The notes beneath the pieces are model-generated. The model made no database searches and was not told where the DNA came from. It saw nothing but the letters and a program-made list of their open reading frames with translations. Of a stretch of 64,000 nt of DNA, positions 46,752 to 58,527 are shown in pieces. The position numbers and the translations under genes are program-made. Source of the stretch: Catonia carolina (lineage: Eukaryota > Arthropoda > Insecta > Hemiptera > Achilidae); assembly GCA_035578175.1 (NCBI GenBank), contig JAQMRL010000007.1, forward strand, positions 47,616,727 to 47,680,726, given 5' to 3'. Each line of letters begins with the position of its first letter. Within the stretch, counting starts at the first letter, position 1.

Positions 46752-47150
46752 GTTGTTGTTTAGGTCAACAGCCGAAAGGCGGTTTGAACCTCTAGAGGTT
46801 TCACTAAGTAAAAACTAAGAGTTCGAGGTGGTTTACTATTGCCTTCCTCACTGAGTTGAAATATTATGCTTATCAGCATACCAGTTCTCCAAAAAGCACC
46901 CACTTTCCACCCTGCAAAGGATAACTTCACTTCATTCACCCCAGGATCTTGCTGTATAGTGAAATTCATTGCTCTCAGAGGATATAACTCTAACTAGTGT
47001 CTTTTACACCTTTACCTCTTCTGTTCTTAAATAGTTCAGTCATATAATTTGCTGACTATGTGATAAGAAACAGAACTATTTTTTGTAGCCCTGGAACCAA
47101 CAGATCGAGTGCAATTAATTTAACACTCTACCTACCTGTTAAGGGCAAAC
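46752..47150 (-). mobile_element. SINE-like element S, near full-length
   Basis: Reverse copy from 'tgttgttgtttaggtcaaca' (3' tail side) to 'ctgttaagggcaaac' at its 5' end. A poly-A/AAC-rich stretch (46681-46720) lies just outside. Confidence 0.75.
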
Positions 47151-48094
47151 AAAACTATGTTAATGTGAAAAATAAAGCAATAAAAATCTTTTTAAACACG
47201 ATGAAAAAAAACTGTTAGAAACCATAATAATATACTGTTACGCTGTCGGAGATTTAGTTAAATTTTGTACTATTTCGCAATCATGGAAGAAAATCATGGT
47301 AAATGGGAAACGTTTTCAGAGTTTCAACGAACAGATGGAAACTGCGGCTGAATGGGTGTCTTGTGTTTCTAATATGGCTAATTTTGGAAGATCACCCGAG
47401 AAAGAAGAGTGCATGAAAATTAAATTTATGAGTCTTTAAATTGTGACATCAACGGACCAAAATTTGAGCACTTGAATGATTAACAAATCATTAATAGAAC
47501 GAAAGGTTACGCGTCAACAGATTGCTGGAGTATTTAGAACAGTAAGATCGTATCTAATGGTAATAAATTATGCAAATTGCAATCAAATTTAAAAATATAA
47601 TTTAAACTGAAAACACAAATGCAATAAACGGATTATTTTTAAAAACGTGTCTTCTATTTTTTTATTTTTGTTTTGAAAAGGTTTACTGATTTAATGTTCA
47701 CACGTTTTCATTCAATGATCATTTCTAATGTTTTAGTATATTTTACAGAGAATAAAATTCTCTTATAAAATGAAACGAGGTGTTTATTTGAAGGATAACC
47801 CTTATCATTACGAAATTTCTCAGTATTCGCAAATTTTGTTATCCGCAGTGAAGATATTTATTGAAGTTAAGATTGGCCATGGTCTTTTGTTTCTAGGTGG
47901 AATGATACTTTTGTTTCATAAGGGATTTATCTTGTACCGCGCTAGTCAATACCACGGATAATCGAGAGTTTACTATGTATTCGTGTAGGTCCATTAATAT
48001 AGCGAATCGATTGAACGAAGATCGATTAATAAGAGTAACTATTTGTAACTTTTAACACGACTTCAGCCGGGGTTTTCCGAACGTTAATAGAAAT
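47151..48094. other. Intergenic, nothing recognised
   Basis: An open frame at 47770-47961 codes for 63 residues with a hydrophobic stretch but no known motif. I could not place it. Confidence 0.35.
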
Positions 48095-48562
48095 GATGGC
48101 AAAAACTGGCAGGTGGACTGTTAAATTATTTGCACTCGATCTACTAGTTCCAGAGATACAAAAAATAGTTCTGTTTCTTATCACATAGTCAGCCAATTAT
48201 AACACTGAGGCATTTAAGAACAGACGAGGTAGAGCTGTAAAAGACACTAGTCAGTTATATCCTCTGAGAGTAATGAATTTCTTTATACAGAGAGACCCTT
48301 CGTGAATGAAGTGAAGGTGTCAGTTGCAGGTTGAAAAGTAGATGCTTTTCGGAGGGTCTGGCATGCTGATAAGCATACCTTTCCACTCAGTGAGGAAGGC
48401 ATCGGTAAAACACCTCACCCCTAGTTTTACTTCGTAAAGCCTCTGGAGCAGTGGTCTTCAACCTTATCTTAATAAGGGGCCAAATTTTTATTATGGAAGG
48501 GCTTGAGGACCGCTTTGATCTAAATTGATATATATACTGTAGGCCTATATATACATATATAT

Positions 48563-51500
48563 TATTATTAATTCGTTGATCGACCGACTAAGGATCACGT
48601 TAGGCACTATGCATTTTGGTCTCTTCTTCTCAGGATGTCATTCCTCTGATCTGCCCAAAAAGCCTTCATTCGTTCGGAATGCTCCTTTCTTCTCTCATCC
48701 GTCCACCTCCCACCAGTACCCTCTCTTCTTGCAGATTGCACAGGCAGACTTATCCTTTTGTCATTTGTCTTCTGCCTAAATTTGTCTCTATCGTAAATGT
48801 CCTCTTCTTCAACTCGAAGTTTTTTTAGATCATCTTTAGTATTGATAAACCACTTCAAAGTAGTCTTAGTATTATCAAAGTTATTCAAAATTTTCTTTGT
48901 CAGTCTGTCATTGCTCATCCTCTTTATGTGCCCGTAAAATCGTGTTCTCCTTCTTCTGAAAGTCTCTGACATCCCCTCTATATGTTCATACAATTTGGTG
49001 TATGAAACGTTTTTATAGGTATTGTGTTCTTCATCATATCGTGGCCCATAGATCTTTCTCAGAATCCTTCTTTCTCTCTTCTCGACATCTTCTATAAGTC
49101 CTTTATTTTCTGAGGTCAATGTCTCCGATGCATATAAAGGCACAGGCTTTACTACTGTTTCGTAATGTCTTAACTTTGCAGTTCTTGAGAAACATTTTTT
49201 GTTGTAAATATTTTTAGTAGCTAAATATGCCAGATCCAATTTCTTAATCCTGGCTTTTAATGCCTCTTTGTCACTTCCATTCTTCATGATTATTTCGCCC
49301 AGATATTTGAACTTATCCACAATGTTAATCTTCCCATATTTTGTTTTCAATGCCTTATCCGTTATACCTTTTATTGTTGTCATCAGTTCTGTTTTTTCAT
49401 ACGAAATTTGTAGTCCTGCCTGTTCTGCAACTTCCTTCAGTAGGTCTAGTTGAGCCTTAGCTGTTTCTATGTTATCTGTGAGCAAAGCTATATCGTCAGC
49501 AAACGCCAGACAGTCTATTTCAGTTCCTCTTCCAATTTTCAAAGGTCTATATAACTCCCTAGACTGTAACTCTTCTCTTCAATTTCTTATTATCTTCTCC
49601 ACCACACAATTAAAAAGCAGAGGTGATAGGCCGTCTCCTTGTCTCACTCCTGTTTTAACTTCAAAGGGCTCTGAGAGATGTCCTAAAAATTTAATTTTGG
49701 ATTTAGTTTCTGTCAAAGTTGCTTTGATCATGGCTCTAAGTTTTCTATCTACTCCAAATTCTTCTAAGATCTTAATTAAAACTTCTCTATCTATACTGTC
49801 ATACGCTTTCCTGAAGTCTACGAACGTGGCAACATATTTCTTTGACCTAATGGCATAGTACTTTATAATTGTTTTAAGGTTCTGTATTTGTTCTACTGTT
49901 GATCTACCCTTTCTAAAACCTCCTTGATACTCTCCCAATTGATTTTCTACCTGATCCTCTAGTCTTTCTGAAATTGCAAGTGAAAGAATTTTATATGTCA
50001 CAGGAAGCAGGGAAATTCCTCTATAATTGTTCACATTCTTTGTGTCACCCTTTTTGTGAAGAGGATGTATAAGAGCCATTTTCCAGTCTTCAGGCAGCTC
50101 CTCTTTTTCCCATATTTCCTCTACTTGTTGTTGTAGATTTATCAAGGCTTCTTCAGGGGCATATTTCCAGAGCTCTGCAATTACTGAGTCTTCTCCTGGA
50201 GCTTTGTTATTTTTCAGTCGTTTAATGTGTCTTTCAATTTCATTTAAATCTGGTGGTAAAGATTCACTCCTCAGACTCTCTAGAGGTTCTGTTTTAAGGG
50301 GGTTTTGGGGTTTTTCACAGTTCAGTAAGTTTTTAAAGTATTCTGCGAGGATTTTACAATTTTCTTCGTTTGAGGTAGCCAGTGTTCCATCCAGCCTTTG
50401 GAATGCTAATGATGGCGGTTTATAACCAGCGATTTTCCTTTTAAATGTTTTGTAATAGTTTCGAGTTTCATTTCTTCTGAAATCTTCTTCTATTTGCAAG
50501 AGGAGAGACTTCTCATATTTCCTTTTTTCGCCTCTTAGAATTTTAGCTGTGTTAGATCTTTGTACTTTATATTCAGTCCAATCATCTTCCAACTTTGTGG
50601 AGTAGAATTTCTTCCATTTTGCCAGCCTATCATTTAGAGTTTTATCACACGTACTATTCCACCAAGCATGTTTTTTAACCACCTTTAATTCTGACACTTC
50701 CTTAGCTGCCTCTACCATCCTTTTAACAGTGTTATTAAAGTTTTTATCTGTTGGCTTGGCAAGCTGTTGGAAAACGTCTTTTTCTGTTTTCAGTTTCTCT
50801 CTGTCAAACTTAGCTAATTTATTCTTAACCCTTTTGTTATTGTGAGGGATGGGGCGAAATTTTATCATAGATAAATAGTGGTCAGAGTCAACATTTATAC
50901 TCTTTTTAACTTTAACATTTTGAATTTCAGGGCTGTATTTTCTAGAAATTGCAATATGGTCAATTTGAAATTCTCCCATAAATAAGACTGGAGACCTCCA
51001 TGTTGTTTGTTTTCGAGCCAAATGTTTAAAATGCGTGGACATTACTTGTAGGTTATGACTTTCGCATAGTGAGATAAGGTGCTTACCATTAACGTTTGTC
51101 TTTTTATGAGCCGGGTAGTTTCCCACTATTTTTTTGTATCTTTTTTCTTTCCCTAGCTGTGCATTAAAATCTCCCAAAAGAATCTTTACTGTATTTTCCG
51201 GGAGTGTCGCCATTCTTCCATCTACCTTATCCCAGAATTTTTCTACTTCTGTAGGGGCCGATCTGTTTTTATCATTTGTAGGTGCATGGCAGTTTATTAG
51301 TGCATATCTTTTATTGCCACACTTTATTGTTAAAAGAGAAAGCCTATCATTCACAGGTTCAAAGTTTACCACAGACTCCAATACGTTAGTTTTGACTGCA
51401 AAGGCCATGCCACACACTACAGAGTTGTTTAATACTTTTTTACATGCTTTACTTTTAAAGAATCGGTAGCCATCAGATTCAAAAATCTCTTCGTCTCGGC

Positions 51501-52165
51501 ACCTTGTTTCTTGCAGGGCAATTATTGATATATTGTTCTCATGTAGTGCCTTAGTCAACGATTTAATTTTTCCAGGCTGGATAAGGGAGTTAATGTTGAA
51601 GGTGGCGAGGAATGTTTTTGTCTTCGTCTTTAATTTAAGTATCTTCTTGTCTGAAGCAGGAGTTTTTCTCGCCGCTCCGATACGACGATAACATGAAGGC
51701 GGGCTTCCCCCAGAATCCGCACGAAGCCCTTGCACCACTTTATGTAGTGGAGGATTGACACCCCCTGGGGTAGAAGTTTTTGTAGAATTGTCCATCATGC
51801 TCAGTACTCGATTTTATTGCTGGTGCTTACGCATCACTCTAAGACTAGAGTAGTTAGCTCTAGAATGTTTGCACACTGCCGCGGCACTGCGCTTGAGGGA
51901 GGCTTCAGCTTATTTACTGGCGGCTAATACTCGCAATGTCACAGTGTCATTTTCAGTACTGTGGTATTTTATAGGTGTACCATTTCCCCCTAACAGCACC
52001 CCACCACACCTCTGACACTGCCGTTGCCTGTCCGCGACTGCTTATTCAGATACTAGTCAGTACCCTATTCGCAGCTAACCACCATATCTGGTGGCCATTC
52101 CACTATCCGCAACCTGTGGACGCGCCCTGTTGCCCGCAACTAGGCTCCCAATCCCTAGGGCAGGG
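48563..52165 (-). mobile_element. Nearly intact RTE-type LINE
   Basis: 3603 bp flanked by a perfect 15-bp target duplication, TATATACATATATAT (48548-48562 and 52166-52180). A GC-richer 5' leader (51799-52165) precedes one long frame (51798 to 48607) of 1064 codons, with a single TGA. The 3' leader is under 50 bases and ends in TAA triplets. One ORF, a short 3' end and a triplet tail fit the RTE clade. This is the youngest of the three nested elements and is probably a recent arrival. Confidence 0.88.
48607..51798 (-). pseudogene. RTE-type endonuclease/reverse transcriptase, one nonsense codon
   Basis: Starts at the ATG at 51798. Residues ~61-310 are an apurinic-type endonuclease, with FNINS at 67-71, QETRC at 96-100, LLGDFNAQLG at 207-216 and DSDHY at 304-308. 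The reverse transcriptase covers ~520 onward: motif A VDFRKAYDSID (D661), motif B GVRQGDGLSPLLFN (717-730), motif C LAFADDIALL (D768, D769). A TGA at 49579-49581 (codon 740) interrupts between motifs B and C where related proteins have Trp. The frame is otherwise open through GHIKRMS and the C-terminus. It is likely inactive unless the stop is read through or is a sequencing error. Confidence 0.9.

Positions 52166-52197
<32 letters not shown>
52166..52197 (+). repeat. (TA)n microsatellite
   Basis: The TA-rich target duplication next to the LINE 5' end has expanded to ~15 TA units; the matching site at 48548 has not. Confidence 0.8.
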
Positions 52198-52204
<7 letters not shown>

Positions 52205-52397
52205 TAATAAAAAAATTTTCATTCATTTTGGGAGAAAATAACATGAATTTTTTAAATAAATTTTTATTTAGTTTTAAAATTACAGTGAAAAACAAAAGGC
52301 TATTCAATGAATAGTACTTGAAAAAGTGAAAAATGAATTTTTTGAAGTTATATACTGATGTATGTATAAACACAAAACTAAATTAAAATATCAAAAC

Positions 52398-52578
52398 GGT
52401 GACTTTTTTTAATTCGATGAGAAATCTGACATTCATTCTCTTTCACTAATCTGTAAACAGTTGCTTTTATGTTGGATGAAGAATTCAAAGAGAGTTCTCC
52501 AAATTAGTGTCAAAAACACGTTTCCTCAATTTTGACTTCATGTTCTCCATTTTGGAAAATAGCTCCTCACAATACTGT
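52398..52578 (-). pseudogene. hAT transposase C-terminal (dimerisation) remnant
   Basis: The minus-strand frames read QYCEELFSKMENMKSKLRKR, DTNLENSL, then after a frame change NSSSNIKATVYRLVKENECQ and ISHRIKKSH. The order CE..FS.M...KSK.R.RL...NL...L, then I......L....Q.SH, is that of hAT dimerisation domains. It supports the hAT call for 48449-52745. Confidence 0.7.
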
Positions 52579-52803
52579 AAGTGCTGCCAAAACCTCTTTG
52601 TTTTTTGTTATTTACATCAAAATCACATCGGTACATCAAAACAACACTGTTATGGTTATCGAAATAGCATTAAATGAAAAAACGAAATTGAAACTAAATC
52701 GTTTGGCGGGCCGCTAAAATTTACGCGATGGGTTGAAGAACGCTCCTTTAGAGCTTCAAACAAGCCTTTTGACTGATGACCTAAACAACAACAACAACAA
52801 CAA

Positions 52804-53712
52804 CAGAAATAAACGGTTCAGTGAGCAAACACACACATATTACATTATTATTTAAAAAAACCATTACACGAATTAAGACTTCATTTATCACAGACGTGAT
52901 AAACGTAATTAGTGTAATTGATATGATAAATTTCTAACAAATAATAGTCGTTTTTTTAAAAGAATTCACTGTAAAACAAATATTATATCTTAGATCTTTA
53001 TGGGTTTAACTTTGACTGAGTTAATACATAATAATTATAATATTATTGTTTAATAGACTTAAATTATACAGTTGTCGAAAATTTAAAATATATAATAACA
53101 CATGTGATAATGGACAATTTGGAGAGTAGCTTGCAAACAACTGGGCCGATGAAAGCGAGCGCACGTGTGCATACTGCCGTAAACATTCACACCACTTGAA
53201 TGCAGAATTAAATAACTTTTACTTTTCTATTACGATCTTAAAGTATTTTAATTACAGAAGATAATTTACCTTGTTTATCACTATTCACCGGTCTGTTCAT
53301 ACCATTTTTTTATAAAACATTTTTGTAATGCAATACGATTTTCCTTGTCACGCAATTAAATTCAATTCCATACAGTCTGAGATCTTACATAAATTTTCTT
53401 CGAAAATAATAGTAAAAAAATATATATATAAAAAACGTGTTAATATTATTAAAACATTCAGAAATAATAAGCGTAAAACATTTTTTTAAAAATTCACGAA
53501 TAATTTTTTTTGTGAACTATCGTAGGCTACAATTACTGTAAATTATAAAATTTTATCTATAACAGTACTAGAGTGATGTAAATTAGCTGGAGTGGTTTAT
53601 AAAAAATAACCGTGTATAAATTGTTGAGGAAATTTTGAAGTTAGCAAATCTGTTTTTTTCTTCTTCTTACCGTCAAGTATTAGGCACACAGCCTGTTACG
53701 CCATACAACTCC
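52804..53712. other. Intergenic, nothing recognised
   Basis: AT-rich; a short GC-richer patch at about 53130-53190 has no motif. Confidence 0.4.
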
Positions 53713-54036
53713 TTAAGGTGCGGTTTCGTTTATGCGATCGTCGCATGAATTACTGCATGCAGCCGCTGCATGCGTCACTGCCATTACTCATCAAATGTAT
53801 TTCTTAAGAAGTGGTTCCGTTTATGCGTCCAACGCAAGAGATCGCATGCATCGGCTACATCGACTGCTTTGGGAACCAGTCACCTGTAGTAGTCGCATGC
53901 GTCTGAAAGTTGAAAATGAGTTTTTCCAAAGACGTGACGCAAAACTCATTGAGTTGGCTGCAAAAAAACTATAACTTTTTGATCCTTCAAACTTGCTTTC
54001 ATCGTCTTTACCGTCTTTCATCTTTCATCGTCGGTA

Positions 54037-54778
54037 CAGTAAACTCCCGCTAATCCAAAATAATTAGGGTGAGCCGATTTCGGATAAGCCGGGTTTTTAA
54101 ATAACAAGAAAATGATGTTTTATTGTAAAAAATATTAATGTTTCCTAAAACTTTTATTCGTACGATTTATTTGTCAAATATTTTTCGTACATTTTAATTC
54201 TTTTCTTGTAAAGTCAGAAATTTTTTTTGGTTTTTATTTTCCATTCGTTTTCTTACCGAAATATCCCGCCAATATTTAACTAAAAGTACATCAGTGGGGG
54301 TCACATACTATTGTTTTGAACACGCGTTTACGTTTACACGAAATTGTTAAATATCATTTCACTTCCACTACCAGTACGTAACACTAATTATTCACAAAAC
54401 GAAATGAAAACTACATTAAAGGCAAGACACTACCGTACCCATTTAACCACAATGCAGTACTAATTGACTGTTTGCAGCAAAGGTGATGTTTGTAGCCAAA
54501 ATAAACAGTATGCCTAGTACTAGGCTACCACTTCAAGGAAAATACTCATGTTATCGGTAAAAATCCTGTCTGCAATGCTGAATGTTATGTAGGCATACGT
54601 TACGTGCAATAATTTACAGTTCAGTTTGCTTAAACAGTATTTTGGTACAGAAATACAATTTACAGTATTTATTATTTATTGTTTTTATGACAGTTATTTG
54701 TAGAAAAATTACATTAAAAATACTGAGTATTTTTTGACGTTTCGGATAACCCGGGTTTCGGTTAACCCGGACGTGCAC
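54037..54778. mobile_element. Pogo/Tigger-type MITE nested in the Harbinger-like element
   Basis: The left end CAGTAAACTCCCGCTAATCC follows TA. The right end, reversed, has CACGTCCGGGTTAACCGAAA. Both then carry GGATAA(G/C)CCGGGTT, as in Tigger elements. The right TA is not preserved. Confidence 0.65.
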
Positions 54779-54829
54779 TTGGACCGCTCGCACTGCACAA
54801 ACGAAACTACCCGACCTATGCGTCAGCCT

Positions 54830-54859
54830 CATGCGATTACTGCATGCAGTAATCGCATG
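54830..54859. repeat. Perfect 30-bp palindrome
   Basis: CATGCGATTACTGCA followed directly by its reverse complement, inside the right end of the Harbinger-like element. Confidence 0.9.
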
Positions 54860-55217
54860 CGACGATCGCACAAACGAAACCGCACCTTTAGGCGGAGAGC
54901 TCACCAAATTGATATGATAATGACGTGATGTCATTTACAAGTTAAACAATGTTTAGCATATGAGATAATGCCCACCGACATGATACAACACGCATATGAT
55001 ACGTAACTATCATATCACAGTCATTTATGTGCAGTATGCTCCACATTTTGTTGGTTATCACATGTACGTACTGAGCACATAAAATTTATTTCATCGAGCT
55101 ATCTTCGTACTCTTTCAATTACTGTAATATTTTTCGGATTTGTAAATTAAATTATTTTTTCGGTTTTTGTTTCTAATCTTTTTATTCAAGGTTACATTAT
55201 GCAGTATTTTAAAAAAA

Positions 55218-56307
55218 TTTAGTGTGAAACACTCATACGACTTTCCTTTGCCAACGTAAATAATGAACAATATAACATATTTAATCATGTGTTGTTATTT
55301 AGATCATCAGCCAAAAGGCTGGTTTGAACCTCTAGAGGGTTTACGAAGTAAAACGAGGAAAAGGTAATTTAGCATGGCCTTCCTCACTGAGTGGAAAAGT
55401 AGGCATTTCAAGCCCTCCGAAAAGCAACTACTTTTCACCCTGCTAATGATACTTCACATCATTCACTACAGGGTCTGGCTGTATAATGAAATACATTACT
55501 TTCAGAGGATATAACTCGGATTAGTGTCTTTTACACCTCTACCTCTTGTGTTCGTATATGCTTCAATCATATAATTGGCTGACCATGTAATAAGAAATAG
55601 AACTATTTTTTGTAGACCTGGAACAAGGCGATCAGTGCAAAACATTTAACACTCCACCTGTCTGTCACATCATGAGTAAATAATTAATATGAAACGTATA
55701 ACCTAATTTTAATCATAATTGAATGATGCAGAATGAAAATCAACCTCTGTTTGACTTCTAAAAATACAGAAAATTACTAATTGACACTAAACTAATCTCT
55801 GTAGAAACAAATTATTTTAATGGAAGTAGTAGGTTTCTTAATTTTATAACTTTAATTATAGGTAGGGTACACTATTGCCCTAAAATGCATATTAAGGCTG
55901 CAATTTAAAAAAACCAGTTTTTTACCACGCTTACTCCAGTTTGTAGAGCAAAAAATTATAGTAAATGAGGTGATTTAAAAAAAAAATTGTATAAGCCGTT
56001 TTTCAGAAAATTGCAAAAAAGTGAAAACTCGCATGAGTAAACTACGGTTTTCAGTTCACCGATTTCAATAAAAATGTTTGTGTCGGGTCCTATGAAGGTA
56101 TCTAACTTAAGTTCCAAGTTTCGATTTCGTACAATATTCCGTTCTTGAGATATTTTGTTCACGCATAAACACACGCACACACCAATCGGTAAAAACTTTT
56201 CTGGTGTTCAGGGGGCCAAAAATGTGTATTTCCGGTTAAAATCCGATTTCGTAAAATCGACATTAAAACAACTGGAATTTTTTTCCCTGTATAGGTTAAG
56301 AGAAAGT
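55218..56307 (-). mobile_element. Repeat X, copy 10, split by a SINE-like element
   Basis: Runs from the GTGTGAAACACTC end (55221) and 'cctttgccaacg' to 'ataggttaagagaaagt' (56307). An S element sits at 55290-55675; the sequence around it rejoins as repeat X ('ttaatcatg' with 'agtaaataatt'). Confidence 0.75.
55290..55675 (-). mobile_element. SINE-like element S nested in repeat X
   Basis: Reverse copy from 'tgttgttatttagatcatca' to 'acctgtctgtcaca'. A short duplication ATCATG is on both sides. Shows that S moved after this repeat X copy was in place. Confidence 0.75.
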
Positions 56308-58527
56308 AAAATATGGAGTTATAAACAGTAAAAAAAACAAAAGTTATTTTCATTACTATTTACATTATTATTATACTTTACTTTTTTTTTTTGTTAATTA
56401 ATATTTGCTACAGATTAATTTACACGGTCTTTTTAATGTAGACCTATGTCACTATTTGGAACTAGAAACTTTTAAAAGATTTTAAGGATATTTATTTGCT
56501 TTGTATTTAAAGTAAAGGATCAAAATAAATGTTTTTAACAACTACATCTAATAACTGCCTATTCAGGCTTGGAAAAAATGTTGAATTTCTATGAGATTTT
56601 AAAAGAAAATCGTGTTTTTTGAATCACGACAAGAGGAATTCTCAACGAATTTAAACCATGTCAGTCACTTTGTTTACTCATTAAACTGTTTGTATACAGA
56701 AATGCAGGTTTCTTTAAAACAACGAATTATTTTAACGTTTTACAATAGCTTGTTTACAAATTTTAAACGAAATTAAAGAAAACAATTCGAACGAAATTGG
56801 TGATAAAGAAATTTTTGATCAAAGATTGTAGAAAAGTTATTGAATTTAATTTTAGTATTTTAATGGTATCAACATGTTTTTATCAAAAAAGTCATTATTA
56901 TGACTTTTCTATCAAAGTGTTATTTCTATGATAAAATTAGTAAGTTACCACCAATAATTTTTTTTAGTTTTATGTAGGCTATTATTAAACATGTAGGCCT
57001 AGCTATTTAAATCAGGAATAAGATTAAATCTTGGGTTGATCGTAATTTAATCTCAGGTTTTGTTAAAACTGGATCAGATTTGAAACACTGGAGAGAACCT
57101 GAAAGACTTAAATTCACATTCGGTCTTGAGAAACTTACAGGGGTGTTCTAGATATAGGCAATAATACACTTTTTAGCATGAGAAGAATATTAGTATAAGA
57201 CGACTTGTACACACACATTTCACATTTTTCACATTTTTTAGATTCTGCAGAATTCTCCGGATCTGTATCATGGTGCTTTTTTTAGATAATCTTCTTTGTC
57301 ATTCAGCTCTTCACCAGCTATTATGTTCTGTCGTTTAGTTGTTTCTTCTTCTTCTTCCTCAACAAAAAATGGCTTTCTTATATTTTCAACTTGTTGAAAA
57401 AACACCAAGTTTCGTTCTTCTTCTTTCACAAAGTTCTCTAAAAGCTTTGTAATACGGCCGGTTCTTTAGAATCCGTATTAGAAAATTGTAGTAGAGAAAT
57501 AAGATAAAATTTTAAAGTTGATACCAATACTAGATAATTAACTGATATGTGGAGTTTACGATAATGAAAGAAAAAAAATGTTAACGATGAAAACAAAATA
57601 AAAACTTGTAAGATGGATACAAAACCTATTAACACGAAAACTCGCGCGCGGTCTATGACATCGGAAATGCTGTGCACACACTCATAGATCTCATTCTCAA
57701 GTGGAAACTTTTAACTGGAAAGTTTTCTGACACACGCTGCTATAGGCCTACGTTTTCACCTAGAAATTGATGGGAGGACAAGTTTAAAAGAAGTACAATC
57801 ATCATGAATATTCAAACAAAGAAACTGCTATCGAATTCCCGCTGCATGATTCAATAAGGTTTAAAATCAACGATTTCATCATTGACGCAATTTTTGAAAA
57901 TATTTTTGCATTTCTAAAAGGAAACGTTCATGAATACTCATTATTTTATAACAAAGAAAGTTACCAATTTTCTCAAATTATGAGCACAAAATTTACTACC
58001 TGGCAAATAAATTTTGCTTAATAATATTGCAACAAAATAAAACATCGTTTAGTTATGATGGTGGAGAAACTAATATTATAATGCAATTCCATAACTAACA
58101 ATTGGTAATTTTAACAATTTTAAACTATTTCAGTTAATATTACAAAGTAAAACAATTTTTTAAATGTTTTTTCTTTCGAAATCCTTTTACAAAAAAAAGT
58201 AAAGTACTAAAAGAATGACGGTCTATAATAATGGAATTTACAAATAGGGGTACGTTGCTTAACATTATCCTCTGTGTGACATAGTTGGACAATAAAAGTT
58301 ATGTATTTGTAAAGATTTTAAGTCTCATAAATAAATGTGAAAGTTTACTTTATAAAAAATTGCAAAAATATTTTTTTGTAAAATATAATTGTCATTTAAT
58401 TTTTTATTATAGCTGACGAAATTATAAAATGTAAAGCAAAAACAGGTCTCGTTATTTTATTATACAATTTAAAGAAATAAATTGATCAATATATTATTCC
58501 ATTAGTAAAAAAATAATTTAAATAGAG
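56308..58527. other. Intergenic, one weak coding-like stretch
   Basis: Mostly AT-rich. Minus-strand frame 57465-57268 (65 codons, no ATG) reads TKLLENFVKEEERNLVFFQQ ... RQNIIAGEELNDKEDYLKKA. It looks protein-like but is unrecognised. TAGGCCTA octamers are at 56994 and 57743. Confidence 0.35.

Larger units (their letters stand above)
48449..52745. mobile_element. hAT-type element, itself split by an RTE LINE
   Basis: The left end CAGTGGTCTTCAACC and the reversed right end GAGCGTTCTTCAACC match at 12 of 15. An 8-bp target duplication flanks it, CTCTGGAG (48441-48448) versus CTTTAGAG (52746-52753). Without the LINE it is about 0.7 kb. It keeps the C-terminal end of a hAT transposase on the minus strand, so it is an internally deleted or 5'-lost copy. 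Confidence 0.8.
48095..52803 (+). mobile_element. SINE-like element S, split by a hAT element
   Basis: The 5' part is 48095-48448 ('ggcaggtggactgttaaatt' to 'aaagcctctggag'). The 3' part resumes at 52746 ('ctttagagcttcaaacaagc') and ends in AAC repeats (52785-52803). Joining the parts and dropping one 8-bp duplicate restores the S consensus '...cctctagaggttcaaacc...'. Confidence 0.85.
53716..54887. mobile_element. Harbinger-like element with TTA target duplication
   Basis: The ends are near-identical inverted repeats of ~32 bp beginning AGGTGCGGTTTCGTTTATGC on the left. TTA flanks both sides (53713-53715, 54888-54890); a 3-bp TWA duplication is the mark of PIF/Harbinger. Inner, diverged copies of the end recur at about 53811 and 54800. 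An 80-codon frame (53732-53974) overlaps the left repeat and is not clearly a gene. A pogo-type MITE is inserted at 54037. Confidence 0.8.

Noticed and set aside
47770..47961. 63-codon frame with a hydrophobic part
   Set aside because: Short, unrecognised, no neighbours or splice sites that support it.
49268..51469. Plus-strand open frames at 49268, 49469, 50204 and 51134
   Set aside because: They are antisense shadows of the LINE polyprotein on the minus strand.
53732..54021. Open frames on both strands in the GC-richer block
   Set aside because: They overlap the inverted repeats of the Harbinger-like element and show no transposase motif.
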